Assembly (NCBI GenBank): GCA_025093985.1
Contig: JACAAK010000003.1
Coordinates: 4,092,001 to 4,156,000 of the forward strand
DNA length: 64,000 nucleotides
DNA from: Calvatia gigantea
Lineage: Eukaryota > Basidiomycota > Agaricomycetes > Agaricales > Lycoperdaceae
Direction of reading: 5' to 3'
Shown: piece by piece, positions 12,044-22,070 of the stretch
Layout: every line of letters starts with the position of its first letter
How positions within the stretch are numbered: the first letter of the stretch is position 1
Program-made: the position numbers and the translations under genes
Notes under the pieces: generated by a model
What the model saw: only the letters and a program-made list of their open reading frames with translations
What the model was told of the DNA's origin: nothing
Database searches by the model: none

Positions 12044-12843
12044 ATGAACGGTGCTTCCCCCAGTAAGGTTCCTCTCCCGGGGTGGTGGCTGGCTGATGCA
12101 CTGTATCCTTACAGATGAACGATTGCTTGCGGCTGCGCGCAACGATAACGAGGATGAGCTTCTGAAAGCTATTAAGGACCGTGCAGACATCAATTGTCAG
12201 GATGGGTGCGGACACCCCTGTCGCCCCGTCATTGATCAGCTAATATTGACCCGTCCACAGCGCGGGCAATATGCGTACGTGGTATTTTGTCTTGGGCATC
12301 GTTCCGTTGCCTCACACTCAATCCTAGCTTTACATCTCGCGTACGTCGCTTTCTGGCCTACGACCCCATCCGCTCACCGTCCCCCACACCAGCGTCAAGA
12401 ACGAATCTTTTGGTGTCCTCGAACACATATTGAGCCACCATAACTGTGATGTCGATCCAATCAACAGGCTCACGAAGGAAACCCCGCTGCATTACGCCGT
12501 TAAGCTCGAGGATGGTGCATCTCGCCTCAAGATCACCGAATCACTTCTCGATGCAGGAGCCGATACCGGGTACGCGACCTTGATAAGGGGTATATCGCTC
12601 TCTTTTTTATGACATCCTCGAACAGGATCAAGGACAAGGAGGGTGACACAGTGGTTGATATCCTCCGACCAGATGACAAGGAAATCTTGACTCTCATCCG
12701 GAAAGCTCAAGCCCAGTGCAAGATCAGTCACAATGATATTGCTGGTGGTATGTATAATTTATCGGTCATTTACCACACATCTCGCTCACACTTCCTCGCA
12801 AGATGACAATGACGACGACGCGTCGGGTTCAGCTTCGGGGTGA
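12044..12843 (+). CDS. Small ankyrin-repeat protein, Yar1-like
   Basis: Splicing gives about 160 residues. Exon 1 is MNGASP; after an intron the frame runs NERLLAAARNDNEDELL. Three introns then flank two tiny exons: 12261-12274 (14 nt) and 12328-12340 (13 nt). Joined, they read DGAGNMPLHLAVKNESFGVL, a near-consensus ankyrin helix pair. A second repeat reads ETPLHYAV...ITESLLDAGADTG, a third, weaker one KDKEGDTVVDILRP. The acidic end DDNDDDASGSASG stops at TGA 12841-12843. Length, two to three repeats and an acidic tail resemble Yar1, the yeast chaperone of ribosomal protein Rps3. That role is inferred from shape only. The fit of the tiny exons to the ankyrin consensus is strong evidence for the splice pattern. 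Confidence 0.85.
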
Positions 12844-13027
12844 ATAATAGATCTAGCGGGAGCCAGATGTAAAGATCACCGATTCTAGCTTCATGGTGTC
12901 GAGAAGTCCGGAGTATGATATAATACAATATTGACAATACTCGCACGCAACTTAGTAGCGTGCGATAACATACCCCAACTGGAGTCTGTCAACCGTCCTC
13001 CTCGAACCGCATTTTCGACGCCCAACC

Positions 13028-13546
13028 ATGCCCGTCAAATCAGTTCAAAGCCTCAAAGAATTTTTAACTATTGTCTGTATCTATCACTGGTATTTACCCA
13101 TGCACACCGGCCAACCTGATACGCCTTTCAGATCAATTCAAGCAAGCCTGTCATCATTGACTTCTGGGCCCTAGAATGTGGTCCATGCCGAGCTATCCGT
13201 CCTATTTTCGATCAGCTTTCTGATGCTTCAGAGAACGCCGGTGTTGGGTTCTACGATGTAGATATTGGTCCCCAAGAAGAGATTGCAGAAGAACTCAGAA
13301 TCAGAAATGTACGTTCTCGTCGGCTGTCCCCCGAGATTCAAGGGTTGGACGTTGAACATCGGACGTTGAACCAACCTCACATAGGTGCCAACTTTTATGG
13401 TATTCAAGGATGGTAATAAGATTCTTGACCGAGTCGGCGCTTACCCCGAGGCGCTTACCGTTGGTGACAATCTCGCCGTTGTGGCCTTTCTAACGGTTTA
13501 CCACGTCCCATAGGATTTAGTCTCCCGCGCTAAGACCTTTCTTTAA
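13028..13546 (+). CDS. Divergent thioredoxin (tandem copy 1)
   Basis: Four exons give about 110 residues: start MPVKSVQSLKEFLT, core PVIIDFWALECGPCRAIRP, then RIRN|VPTFMVFKDGNK with the cis-Pro, and a last exon DLVSRAKTFL ending at TAA 13544-13546. Introns are 13073-13131, 13309-13384 and 13460-13513. All three positions match those of the next thioredoxin gene, so the two arose by tandem duplication. The CGPC redox pair is intact, but the Trp that normally precedes it (WCGPC) is Glu here. The protein can probably still form the active disulfide; altered redox potential or partner choice is an inference. I see no premature stop, so it need not be a pseudogene. Confidence 0.82.
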
Positions 13547-14338
13547 ATCCCAGGTATCATCATTCCCACTTTTGTACGAGTTTAGTCTGACCCGCACACC
13601 CACAAACCACACCCTTTGTGTTTCCTGCTATCGATTAGACCACCCAAATTGCAGTGCCACTATCGGAACCCTCATAGTCCTCCTGGGCACAAATTCATGT
13701 CGTGACCCTAGATCCTGATCTCGAGCCAAATCAATCTCCAGACTCCCTGAGCCTCCTGTTGCTGTATTATTCATAAACGCTTGATCACGGTTTCCCATGC
13801 ATCATGCCGAACGGTCGTAAAAGGTTGCACCAGCGGATATATATACATAATTATACGTTAGCATTGCTGTACCTTGATCTTCCGGGTAGAACTGGAACAG
13901 TGAAGTTACTATTTGACCTGGAATGCTGGACTCGTGGATTCTCGAATGTTGTGGAACTTCGGTCTAGATTTGATTTTCATTTAGTGGCCCTGAAGGGCCA
14001 CGAAATACAGCGTTAGGCATCATTTGTACAGGCATGGCATAGCCCGAGGTGTGAGCCATACTCTGACACCCCAAGCAAGGCAGACAATGACGAAATAAAT
14101 AGCAATGCGTCAAGTAGTAGGAAATTGCTACCAAATGATACGAGGTTGCTTAGTTTGGGTTCAGTGCCACAGTTTTGGGAAGATATGTGCCACGAAAATC
14201 CCATTTAGCTCAAACTGAATCATCATCCCGGCACACAACAAGTTGTTATCTATGTTGACGAAGCATATCATGTGACAACATGTGATCTGCTCACCAAGAC
14301 AGACCTGGTCATCTATACTGATACCATCGCGGCAGAAG
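13547..14338. other. Spacer between the two thioredoxin genes
   Basis: No coding region is recognisable. The spacer should hold the 3' UTR of thioredoxin copy 1 and the promoter of copy 2. Short frames here lack splice logic or family character. Confidence 0.5.
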
Positions 14339-14347
14339 ATATAAAAG
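14339..14347 (+). promoter_or_regulatory. TATA-like box of thioredoxin copy 2
   Basis: ATATAAAAG lies about 70 bp upstream of the thioredoxin ATG at 14417. It is followed by a C-rich leader with CCACTCACC and an ATG in good context (ACCATGACC). Spacing and sequence suit a fungal TATA element. No such box was found before copy 1. Confidence 0.5.
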
Positions 14348-14416
14348 CCCCTCAGTGGTTGCTCGGCCCCCATTCTTCAGTCCACTCACCTCTTCGTAAA
14401 CCATACACATCCAACC

Positions 14417-14903
14417 ATGACCGTCACAGAAATTAAGACTCTTGCTGATTTTAACAAAATCGTACGTACCCCATGTACCCCTCGGTTCGTTAAATTGATG
14501 CCCTTGCCCTTCAGATCAAATCAGGCAAACCCGTGGTCATCGACTTTTGGGCAACCTGGTGTGGTCCCTGCCGTGTCATTAGCCCCATTTTCGAGAAGTT
14601 CTCAGACCAGTCGGACCTCTCCAGTGTCGACTTCTATAAGGTCGACGTGGACAAGGCAGAAGACATCTCACGCGAGGTTGGAATTAGAGCCGTATGTTCA
14701 TTTCGGCACTTTCGCCCTTAATAGTACTAATCGGGGTCTTACATAGATGCCCACTTTCATGCTTTTCAAGGACGGAGACAAGAAGGGTGAGCTAGTTGGC
14801 GCCGCCCCTCAGAAACTTCAGGCGAGTCACGGTATATAGTCTCTCTCTTTCTTGCTTATCACCCCCATAGGAATTGGTTGTCCAAGCTGCAGGTCTCGTA
14901 TGA
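14417..14903 (+). CDS. Thioredoxin (tandem copy 2)
   Basis: About 107 residues in four exons. It starts MTVTEIKTLADFNKI; the second exon carries PVVIDFWATWCGPCRVISP with a canonical WCGPC active site. The third has MPTFMLFKDGDKKGELVGAA with the cis-Pro, and the last is ELVVQAAGLV with TGA at 14901-14903. This is a normal cytosolic thioredoxin, a dithiol reductant for peroxiredoxins, ribonucleotide reductase and methionine sulfoxide reductase. The third intron, 14822-14870, begins GC (CAG|GCGAGT) and ends ATAG. Only this GC-AG reading keeps the conserved C-terminal helix. Copy 1 has GT at the matching site. Confidence 0.93.
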
Positions 14904-15100
14904 GCCATGAGTGCCTCACCACGTTGATTGTCTTATATATGCTTCAGTGTCCCTGTGAACCTCATGATAGTATTACTCATCTACCGAGAAAGATTACAAA
15001 AGTTACTTCTCAGACAGTAGAAACCCCCCCAGATAAGAACAACTCTCCCCCTGGGTCTGCACATTTGTCTTCCAGTTGCTCCATTGAACATCTCTCCAAC

Positions 15101-16889
15101 ATGACCAGTGGAGCTAACGTAAAGCTTGAGTTCGATCCGAAGAATATGCCTTTTAGCAGACTGGGGTCGAGCGGTCTTCGAGTGCCCGCATTCTCCTTGG
15201 GAGGATGTGAGTGATAGCGACACACAGACATAACGAACCTACTCACATTTCCTCTCAGGGCTCACTCTTGGGGGCACTGTCGTAGGCGACCCAGTCAAGG
15301 TACCCGATAATTCTCTCCCCTCCCTCCCTCCCAAATGGCTATCAACCGCTTTGTCGCTGAATCTGTTGATCCTCGTCAGAAATTATTAAGACAGCGTTTG
15401 ATGCAGGGATTAACATGTTCGACACTGCCGAAGCTTATGTTAAAGGCAAATCCGAACTAGAAATGTACGGGCTTTGATGGAGCGGCAGGGGATCTCTGAA
15501 CAATATTCTTTAATCCTTGGTCTCATACTGATTATACGCCTTACCACAGGGGACGAGTCATTAGGGAACTTGGGTTGAGAAGGACTGATCTGGTTGTTTC
15601 GACCAAGCTATACTGGGGCCCGAGAGGTGGACATAATGGCGGTGGATTATCTCGCAAGCAGTGGGTTCGGTTTCCGACTGCACAAAGAATTAAACTAATG
15701 GAAAACTAGTATTATTGAGGGAACGAAGGAAAGTTTGGAGCGGTTGGGACTGGACTATGTGGACGTGATTTTCGCTCACCGTTGTGATAACACTAGTGCG
15801 TACTTGAGCCCCTGTTGTCGTTGCATTGGCAAAACTGATATACTAACCCCAAAAGTTCCCATGGAGGAAATTGTCCGCACGTTTAACTGGGTGATCGATA
15901 AAGGATGGGTACTTATGACCGGACTTTTTTTTTCAAGTTAATTATGTGCTGACGAAGATTCCAGGCATTCTACTGGGCGACATCAGAATGGAACGCTCGT
16001 GAGATCGAGGAGGCCTGGCGTAAGCATGTGGTGGGGATTGTTCATTCCTGCATTGAGCTGATTAATGAATAGATATTGCTGATAAACTTGGTCTCGTGGG
16101 TCCTATTGCCGAACAATGCCAACACAAGTGAGTGGAAACTCATCCGGTAAAGCATGCGCGTAAATCTGATTATGACCTGCAGTATGTTCCATCGCGAGAG
16201 GCCGAAAAAGGAATACGAGTGAGGGTGCTTAGGTTTTTCGCGAGGGACAAGCCACTGATCCCGGGTCAGTCCACTATACAGGAAATATGGCATAGGGACC
16301 ACCACATTCTCGAGCTTGGCTGGAGGTCTCTTGACAGGAAAAGTAGGAAGATCAAAACTCCCGAAGGTGCACTCTCACATTTTTTCCACAGTACAATGAT
16401 GGTATTCCCCAAGGTTCTCGCTATGACACCCATTCAACTTTCTTCTCCAAAAGCATCGAGAGCCTTAAGGGTCCTGAAGGCCAGGAGAAGATCAGAAAAG
16501 TCAGGGAACTGACAAAACTCGCCCATGAAGGTATGCATATTCCTTCAAAGCAGAAGAGACACCTAGGATCTTAACTCATGCGGCCCTATCGACAGAGTTG
16601 AATACGACTCCTCAAGCATTGGCGCTCGCCTGGGTTGCAAGGAACCCTAATACTTCGACTGTCATTCTTGGGGCATCAACTGCAGATCAACTTCGCGAGA
16701 ACCTGAAGGCTGTGGAGGTACTGCCCGAACTGACCCCTGAGATCATGGAGAAAATTGAGGCAATTCTCGCGAATAAGCCGGAGCCTCCGGTGAGGCAAAC
16801 CTTTTGTTCATTATGTGACTGGGTGCTGATTTTAAGTCAATACCATAGTCTAACTATGGCAGGCCGGCTCTCGATTCGCTTGGACATGA
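15101..16889 (+). CDS. Aldo-keto reductase, voltage-gated K+ channel beta-subunit type (AKR6-like)
   Basis: About nine to ten exons splice into a roughly 340-residue TIM-barrel oxidoreductase. Landmarks in order are MPFSRLGSSGLRVPAFSLGG (N-terminal strand), FDTAEAY (catalytic Asp and Tyr), VVSTKLYWG (catalytic Lys), DYVDVIFAHRCDN (catalytic His), FYWATSEWNAREI and KYGIGTTTFSSLAGGLLTGK. The NADPH-binding end follows: TPQALALAWVARNPNTSTV and VILGASTADQLREN. The last exon gives AGSRFAWT before TGA 16887-16889. This form matches fungal homologues of the potassium channel beta subunit. In fungi these are soluble NADPH-dependent reductases of aldehydes or quinones, with substrate unknown here. The start is supported by the AACATGACC context and an in-frame N-terminus of normal length. 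Confidence 0.92.
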
Positions 16890-17610
16890 TGGTTTATATA
16901 TTTGAACGTTGAAATAATGACGTGTAACTGCTAAATGCTGCAAAGAGAAAAACGTGAATATATTGTTCGTTCTCCAGTTACCTTTTGTATGCTCTTTCGT
17001 GAAATGCCCGCCACTTGACCAACAGTCGGTGGATGGTAAATGACTTACCTGAGGGAAGTCATTGAAGACAGTAATTGCCAGCTTTCGAGATGTGGACTGT
17101 CGTAGTAATGCAAGATCTAGACCCCCCGAAAAAATTTCCCTCCCTTCGAGAGACTAGCGGGCACCATCTCGTTATTGCATTTTTAGCGCTCAAACGTTGA
17201 TGGTACTATCGGAGTTGCTACTGGAGGGACGCACGCGAGTCAGCCGTCCCTCATTTCTCGAGGTGACTTTGGACTCGTGGCGGAACGGCAGGAGAACCTC
17301 GAACAATACAGGCCCAGTCGAGGAACCAAGTCGGAAGTTGCGGGATCTCCCCTGCGCCGTTCCCAGGAGATCTGTTCCGTGTAAGCTGGTTTTTAGGCGT
17401 GCATCGAACGGGTTGAGCGAGTTTCGCCAGATAGGGATTGCAAATGCAATTGACTGAACTTCAAGCGCAAAATAGGAGCTCCAGACTTTTGATAATCAGA
17501 TGTCTCCATCCCCGTGTTTGGTGATCCTTGCGCATGGAAACAGTTTAACTAGGAACGAGGCAAACTTGGCGATAAAAACCGAAATAATCACGGAAAATCA
17601 ATAAAATATG
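16890..17610. other. Intergenic, no gene seen
   Basis: The part after the reductase stop is AT-rich and likely 3' UTR. The open frame around 17197-17457 has no motif, signal peptide or splice partner, so I treat it as chance. No TATA-driven downstream gene points into this stretch. Confidence 0.45.
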
Positions 17611-17694
17611 TGCCCCATGGCCCAGCTGGTTAAGGTGTCTGACTGTTATAACAGAGCTATCAGAAGATCGAGAGTTCGAGTTGCTCTGGGACAG
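17611..17694 (+). tRNA. tRNA-Asn(GTT)-like sequence with a possible 10-nt intron
   Basis: An A-box-like block (TGGCCCAGCTGG, 17618-17629) and a B-box-like block (GAGTTCGAGTT region, 17672-17682) lie at tRNA spacing. The anticodon stem TCTGA (17638-17642) pairs perfectly with TCAGA (17660-17664) around a 17-nt loop. If 7 nt are the mature loop, the anticodon is GTT at 17645-17647 and about 10 nt after position 37 would be intron. The acceptor arm TGCCCCA/TGGGACA has six of seven pairs. The T stem has one mismatch and one wobble pair. It could be a decayed copy or a SINE-like tRNA derivative rather than a working gene. Confidence 0.4.
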
Positions 17695-18198
17695 GGAGAT
17701 GTTGAGATCTTTTCCCGTTCAACCTGAGGGATTTCCACAAGCGTTGTGGGAGGATCGAAACCATTGGTCGGTGAAGCAGCCGTCTGTGTAGCGCTGGGCT
17801 GGAAGGGCTGGGGGTGGTATCTTGAGCTTAACTGACGGTTACCCGGATTGTCTGGCATTTCATGCTGACAGATTATTCGAAATTATACTCATCTGGACGA
17901 TCGAGGGGAAATGAAGTCAATTGCTCTTCGAGTCGTGGTAAGTTTTGTCGAGTACAATCATTTCTTGGATTTATCGCTTCCGACGACAAATCTCAGCTGG
18001 AAGACACCTTCAGAGGGAATAGGTCGTCGGGTGCAATTCAAGTAAGAGAAGCCAATTCTCTAATTATAGTATGAGAGTACATAAACGTGAATAACAGAAT
18101 CCGTGAGAGAGATTGCATAGCTGCCGAGTTTGACGTCAAACGGATTACTGATGGATATGTGCTCCTCTCATGAGGAGGTAAAAAAAAAACCGAGGTAA
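17695..18198. other. Intergenic, no gene seen
   Basis: Downstream flank of both the tRNA-like sequence and the leftward LysM gene. Nothing coding is recognisable. The A run (18180-18189) sits just beyond the LysM stop codon. Confidence 0.45.
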
Positions 18199-18930
18199 TC
18201 AAATATCTTGCGGAAGACAAACGGTGGTTCCTGGCATTAAAGGTTCACATTGGACCTTGGGATTCAGTTTTTGAAGTTGGTCGAAGGAAATGTCGTGAGC
18301 TTTTGCGATATCCCAGCACGAATCACCAGGTTGGACGAAGTACGCCTTAGTTTGTGCGGGGCAGTTTTCATGGGTGGAAAGGCCAGGAGAGAGGACTAGA
18401 CGCCAGACCAAGAGGAGGATGACTGCAATTAAGAGGAAGAAAGGAAAAAGGGTCCTGTAGGCGCTTGCATTGATGTCAATGCGTGGCTTATGTGCCATAG
18501 TAGACTAGAACCAGAGTTCAGGGGCCGAAGGACCGGGGGAAAGCAATTGACATACGTTAGGATCAGTGCTGAGCAGTTGATACCCATTAGAGTAGGTGGG
18601 CGCAGCTTCTAGGTCGTCATCGTGGGAGGTGCCTGCGCTAGCGAACGATGAAGGAAGCTCAGCAACTAGATGAGCGTCAGCGACGTTGCAGGTTCGGCGA
18701 CATGCTCCACACACCCCTCGTTAGTTCCCCATACTCAGAACCCTCGGCGCCCCTCCAAGTGCTACCATCTCTGTCTCGGAAATAGTACCTGCCAGTGTCT
18801 GCATCATACCCTACTCGCTTCATGCCTTCAGGCAGACGATAGTCGTCCTAAGTTTCCGAAGAACGTCAGCTGACCGAAGAAAGCAGAAGTAATGTCAACC
18901 AACTTCATCGTATTGCGTCCAGCGTCCCAT
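18199..18930 (-). CDS. Single-pass membrane protein with one LysM domain
   Basis: Four exons give about 200 residues. Exon 1 is MGRWTQYDE from ATG 18930. Exon 2 reads DDYRLPEGMKRVGYDADTGR then YYFRDRDGSTW, a WW-like segment. After an intron come LTRVAELPSSFASAGTSHDD and TYSNGYQLLSTDPN. The last exon has a hydrophobic helix (TLFPFFLLIAVILLLVWRLV) and then one LysM (YFVQPGDSCWDIAKAHDISF...LNPKVQCEPL...VCLPQ). LysM domains bind chitin or related N-acetylglucosamine polymers. Topology suggests a cytosolic N-terminus and a LysM in the lumen or outside the cell, as a type II membrane protein. Unlike secreted LysM effectors it has no cleavable signal peptide. The substrate and any link to wall sensing are inference. 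Confidence 0.85.
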
Positions 18931-19406
18931 ACGTGTCGAGCTATTCGATGAAAAGAGAAAGAAGACTTGTTATACAAGGGCTGTGATTCAAGGTCGTGGC
19001 CTAACCTATTGGCTTGCGGCGAGCATCGATTACCGCATTGGAAACACTGCCCCAGCGGTGTGACTGGACATCACCGCGGTCACAAAACGCCCTTAAACCA
19101 ATTTTGCCATAATTCCGCCCATTCAAACTTCGAATTCGCAGAAAGTGCTTCTTGTCGAGGCCTGTGATTATCGCTTGTTCGCTCAAACTACAGGCTTGAA
19201 GGTCATAGGATCGATGGCTCTCGCGTTACACGCATCGCGTGAGGACTTGCAACAATCATATGATTCTTTAATTGCATCCCTTGCTTACTGCCATGCGAAT
19301 GCGAGGGCATGCTGGTGCTTGAACGAGCCTACCTGTATCTCACGTTCAAGTCTTATCCCAACTACGTCTATTTCCACTGCCCTGGGATGATGAGCATCTC
19401 GCTCCA
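18931..19406. other. Divergent promoter interval, LysM gene and secreted-protein gene
   Basis: About 0.5 kb between the start of the leftward LysM gene and the rightward small secreted protein. No coding region is visible. A TATA-like box for the rightward gene lies at its right end. Confidence 0.5.
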
Positions 19407-19414
19407 CATATAAA
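19407..19414 (+). promoter_or_regulatory. TATA-like box upstream of the secreted protein
   Basis: CATATAAAC followed by CCCCTCGAG, about 70 bp before the ATG at 19481. The spacing equals that of the TATA-like box of thioredoxin copy 2. Confidence 0.45.
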
Positions 19415-19480
19415 CCCCTCGAGTCCGAAGTTCTTGGCCCGGTGTCGCCAATTATCGTGTCAGTACTCAAATCTGAAGGC

Positions 19481-20289
19481 ATGCTTCGCACTTTCTTCTT
19501 CACCATTTTTGCGCTTCTGGTCGCTACGGTCGTTGCCGTGCCCACTGAGAAAGAGCGGCGCCAGTTCTCTGCCGGTGATATCATCAACGCCCTCGGCATT
19601 GGTCTTGTTGATGATATCCATGCGTTCATTACTGTAAGAAAAAGGGGCCCGCGTCACGTATAATGAGCTTACTTGGGCTGCTAGCTTGACTCCCTCACTA
19701 CCAACTTGATCAGGTAAGCAAATTATCGCCGACAACAGGGCGTGAGGGACTCACCTATGTTGGCTCCTTTTTCTTTCAGCATCGATTTCGATGGTAAGTC
19801 GCCGAAATCTTACCAACGGACGCACGTATCCAATTAGTCTTACAGTCAAGAACCCTCTCCCTATTGAATTGACTATCAAGAAGATCCACAGCTCTGCGGG
19901 CATCAATGGGACAGAATTCGCGTCCTTCACGCATACCTTCCCCAGCCCAGGACTTATCGTTCCTCCTTTGGGTACCAAGAACTCGGGGAGGATTGAAAAC
20001 GTTCTTGTGACCCAAGGCGTTGAGGCCTCTCTTGATATTATTCCTCTTGGTTTCTTGGATCTCCTCGATACTGATGCCAGCATCCAGTGAGCCCCTGTGT
20101 TTCTGAAACCCTATGCGGGGCGATATTCAACACTTTTTTAGAGCCGCGACTGTCTTCGGTTTCCTCGGTTTCCCTGTTCCGCTCGACAACTTAAAACAGG
20201 CTCACGTTCCCACAAAGTAAGGCTACGACCTTTGAGTACCTTTGAGTGAACTGATTGCCTTGTGCAGCTATACACTCGACCTCAGTTGA
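19481..20289 (+). CDS. Small secreted protein of unknown function
   Basis: The ATG at 19481 opens a clear signal peptide (MLRTFFFTIFALLVATVVAV) followed by PTEKERRQFSAGDII. The spliced protein is about 175 residues from seven exons, one of them tiny (about 14 nt, SIDFD). The body reads VKNPLPIELTIKKIHSSAGI, then FASFTHTFPSPGLIVPPLGT and GVEASLDIIPLGFLDLLDTD. The end is HVPTNYTLDLS with TGA 20287-20289. The pattern 'VKNPLPIELTIKKI' followed by beta-rich segments resembles LEA type 2 or DUF3712-like folds, seen in many basidiomycete secreted proteins. No enzyme motif is visible and I assign no function. Confidence 0.8.
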
Positions 20290-20812
20290 GCGGGTCCTTG
20301 GGTGAATTCCTTAGGGTTGTTGATTTTGATTTTTGAATTGCGAGTCACAATCTTGTAAAAAAACCTTGATCTTTTAGAAGTGCAACTGGGGTTCAGGAAT
20401 GCCGTGCCAATGAGTTGTGAATCTTGTCGTAAGCAAAGCACATCTTAGAGACGTTTGGAAATGAGTTGGATGTTTTCAACCCAACGGGCTCTGATCGCTA
20501 GCGGGAATAAAAGCCGTGAGAAATACAAATGAATGGAGATATGATGCGGGAAAGAACCGACAGAGCAATTGAGGGAAACGTACTTCGCCCAAATTATCTA
20601 AGGATGAGTTCCTCCTGTAGCGAAATAAAATAAAATAAAAGTTGGGTCGTGGACACCCACCAAAATTTCGCATACCTTAATTTAATATACAAGCCTGAAG
20701 TACAACTCATTCACCTCAAATGATCAGGCATCTTTCATGGAGAGGAGCGGCTTGAACAAGCGAGAGAAAACGCAAGGTTGATAAGCGCTGTTGACGGCTG
20801 TAACCGAGGGAA
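20290..20812. other. Intergenic, secreted-protein 3' side and eL28 upstream
   Basis: No gene recognised. A short tandem AATAAAATAAAATAAAA run at about 20625-20640 could be a 3'-end signal. The right part is the eL28 promoter region. Confidence 0.45.
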
Positions 20813-20820
20813 CTATATAG
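20813..20820 (+). promoter_or_regulatory. TATA-like box of the eL28 gene
   Basis: CTATATAG sits 88 bp before the eL28 ATG, followed by a pyrimidine-rich CTTTTCCCAGCC tract common before ribosomal protein genes. The element is short, so the call is modest. Confidence 0.4.
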
Positions 20821-20907
20821 CTTTTCCCAGCCACCCGGCAAGCCGATCTCGCCAGTGGAGATGAGGAAAGCCCTCGCGCCCAACCTCACCAGAAAAACAC
20901 TTACGCC

Positions 20908-21849
20908 ATGTCCGCCGACCTCCAGTGGCTCCTTATCCGCGTAAGTTATTTCTCTTACGACTCTTCCGCGTCACTGATCCCCATAAAAATTGCAGAAAAA
21001 TAACTCCCATATAGTCAAGCGGGTGCCCGAGGGTCCCATCTTCTCCAAGGAACCTGTGCGTCACCCAGCTTGGACATTGTCAGCCAACAATTAAACTTAA
21101 CGGAAGTTACAAATGTAGGGTAACCCTCGGAACCTCCACTCCCACAAGTACTCTGGCTTGGCCAACCAGAAGGTCGGATATCTTGTGACGTGATAGAATT
21201 CATGAAGGATTAACGCGATATGATACAGACCGTTCATGTAACCGAGTCCGATGGCGCCATCAAAATCATAACTCGAAAGACGAAGGCATCGCCTCAGGCC
21301 GTCGCATCCGCATATGCTACCTCTCCCATCCGTGCGAGGTCAGGATCCCGTCGCGCTCTGGGCGTTGCTGCTGGCGTCGCGAGGAGAGGTTACCGCCCCG
21401 ATCTGCGTACTGTAAGTTTCCTCTGATTACGTGCATCGTTTTGCTTTTCGTAGAAGGGGAAGGGGGTTCAATTCTTCGGATGAATCAAGACGCAATCTCG
21501 TTAGAACCCACCGGATTTTCCATAGGAAGGTTGGGCGTGGACATGTTTGCAAGATTGAACTTCGGGGACGATCAACCCCACCGCGCCATGTCGCTATCGG
21601 GCCTCGTTCGATGCACTCCGCGAAGGAACCGACTCTATGGCGCATACATCCTTGAGTCCACGAAATCGGCCTCCCTCTCCATTTCTTTTTGTTTTCTTTT
21701 CGACCTGCTTTAGTGCCATGGTGCTAACGCAATAAATACAGGCCATCCTCGCCCGTGTTTCTGCTATCGCTGCTTCCCAAAGGGAACCCAAAGCCAGACC
21801 ACCCAAGAAGGTCCGGGGAAAGAAGGCAAAGACAAATGCGGCGTCATAG
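20908..21849 (+). CDS. RPL28: 60S ribosomal protein eL28
   Basis: Five exons give about 145 residues: MSADLQWLLIR, then KNNSHIVKRVPEGPIFSKEP, then GNPRNLHSHKYSGLANQK, then TVHVTESDGAIKIITRKTKA...ALGVAAGVARRGYRPDLRT, and a basic tail AILARVSAIAASQ...KKAKTNAAS with TAG 21847-21849. This is eukaryote-specific eL28 of the large ribosomal subunit, known to be present in animals and many fungi but missing from Saccharomyces. The name RPL28 here means eL28, not yeast uL15, which carries the same gene name. The last intron (about 21414-21741) is about 328 nt, far longer than the others in the window. Confidence 0.95.
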
Positions 21850-22070
21850 AGCACCCGCTAAACTGTCTGTTCGCTTTTCATATCGACCACGTTCATATGG
21901 CCATGCAGTTATGTCACGAGAATATAACATATGCATCCATGCTCCCGTAACGGAAATTTCTTAAAAGTTAGGTCTGAACCGCATTTGAGAGGATGGAATT
22001 GTAGAACAGTGTTTTACACAACGAAAGAATCAAGACAGTGGCCAATTATTATCTTCTTGTTCATCACGAA

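Noticed and set aside
13459..13513. Thioredoxin copy 1 ending in TVGDNLAVVAFLTV at 13513
   Set aside because: A GT-AG intron at 13460-13513 restores a C-terminal helix (DLVSRAKTFL) at the same position as the final exon of copy 2.
17643..17659. tRNA-Ile(TAT) reading of the tRNA-like sequence
   Set aside because: Placing TAT as anticodon breaks four of five pairs of the anticodon stem; the GTT reading with a 10-nt intron keeps all five.
21414..21741. snoRNA inside the long eL28 intron
   Set aside because: No convincing C box (RUGAUGA) with D box (CUGA) pair was found by eye.
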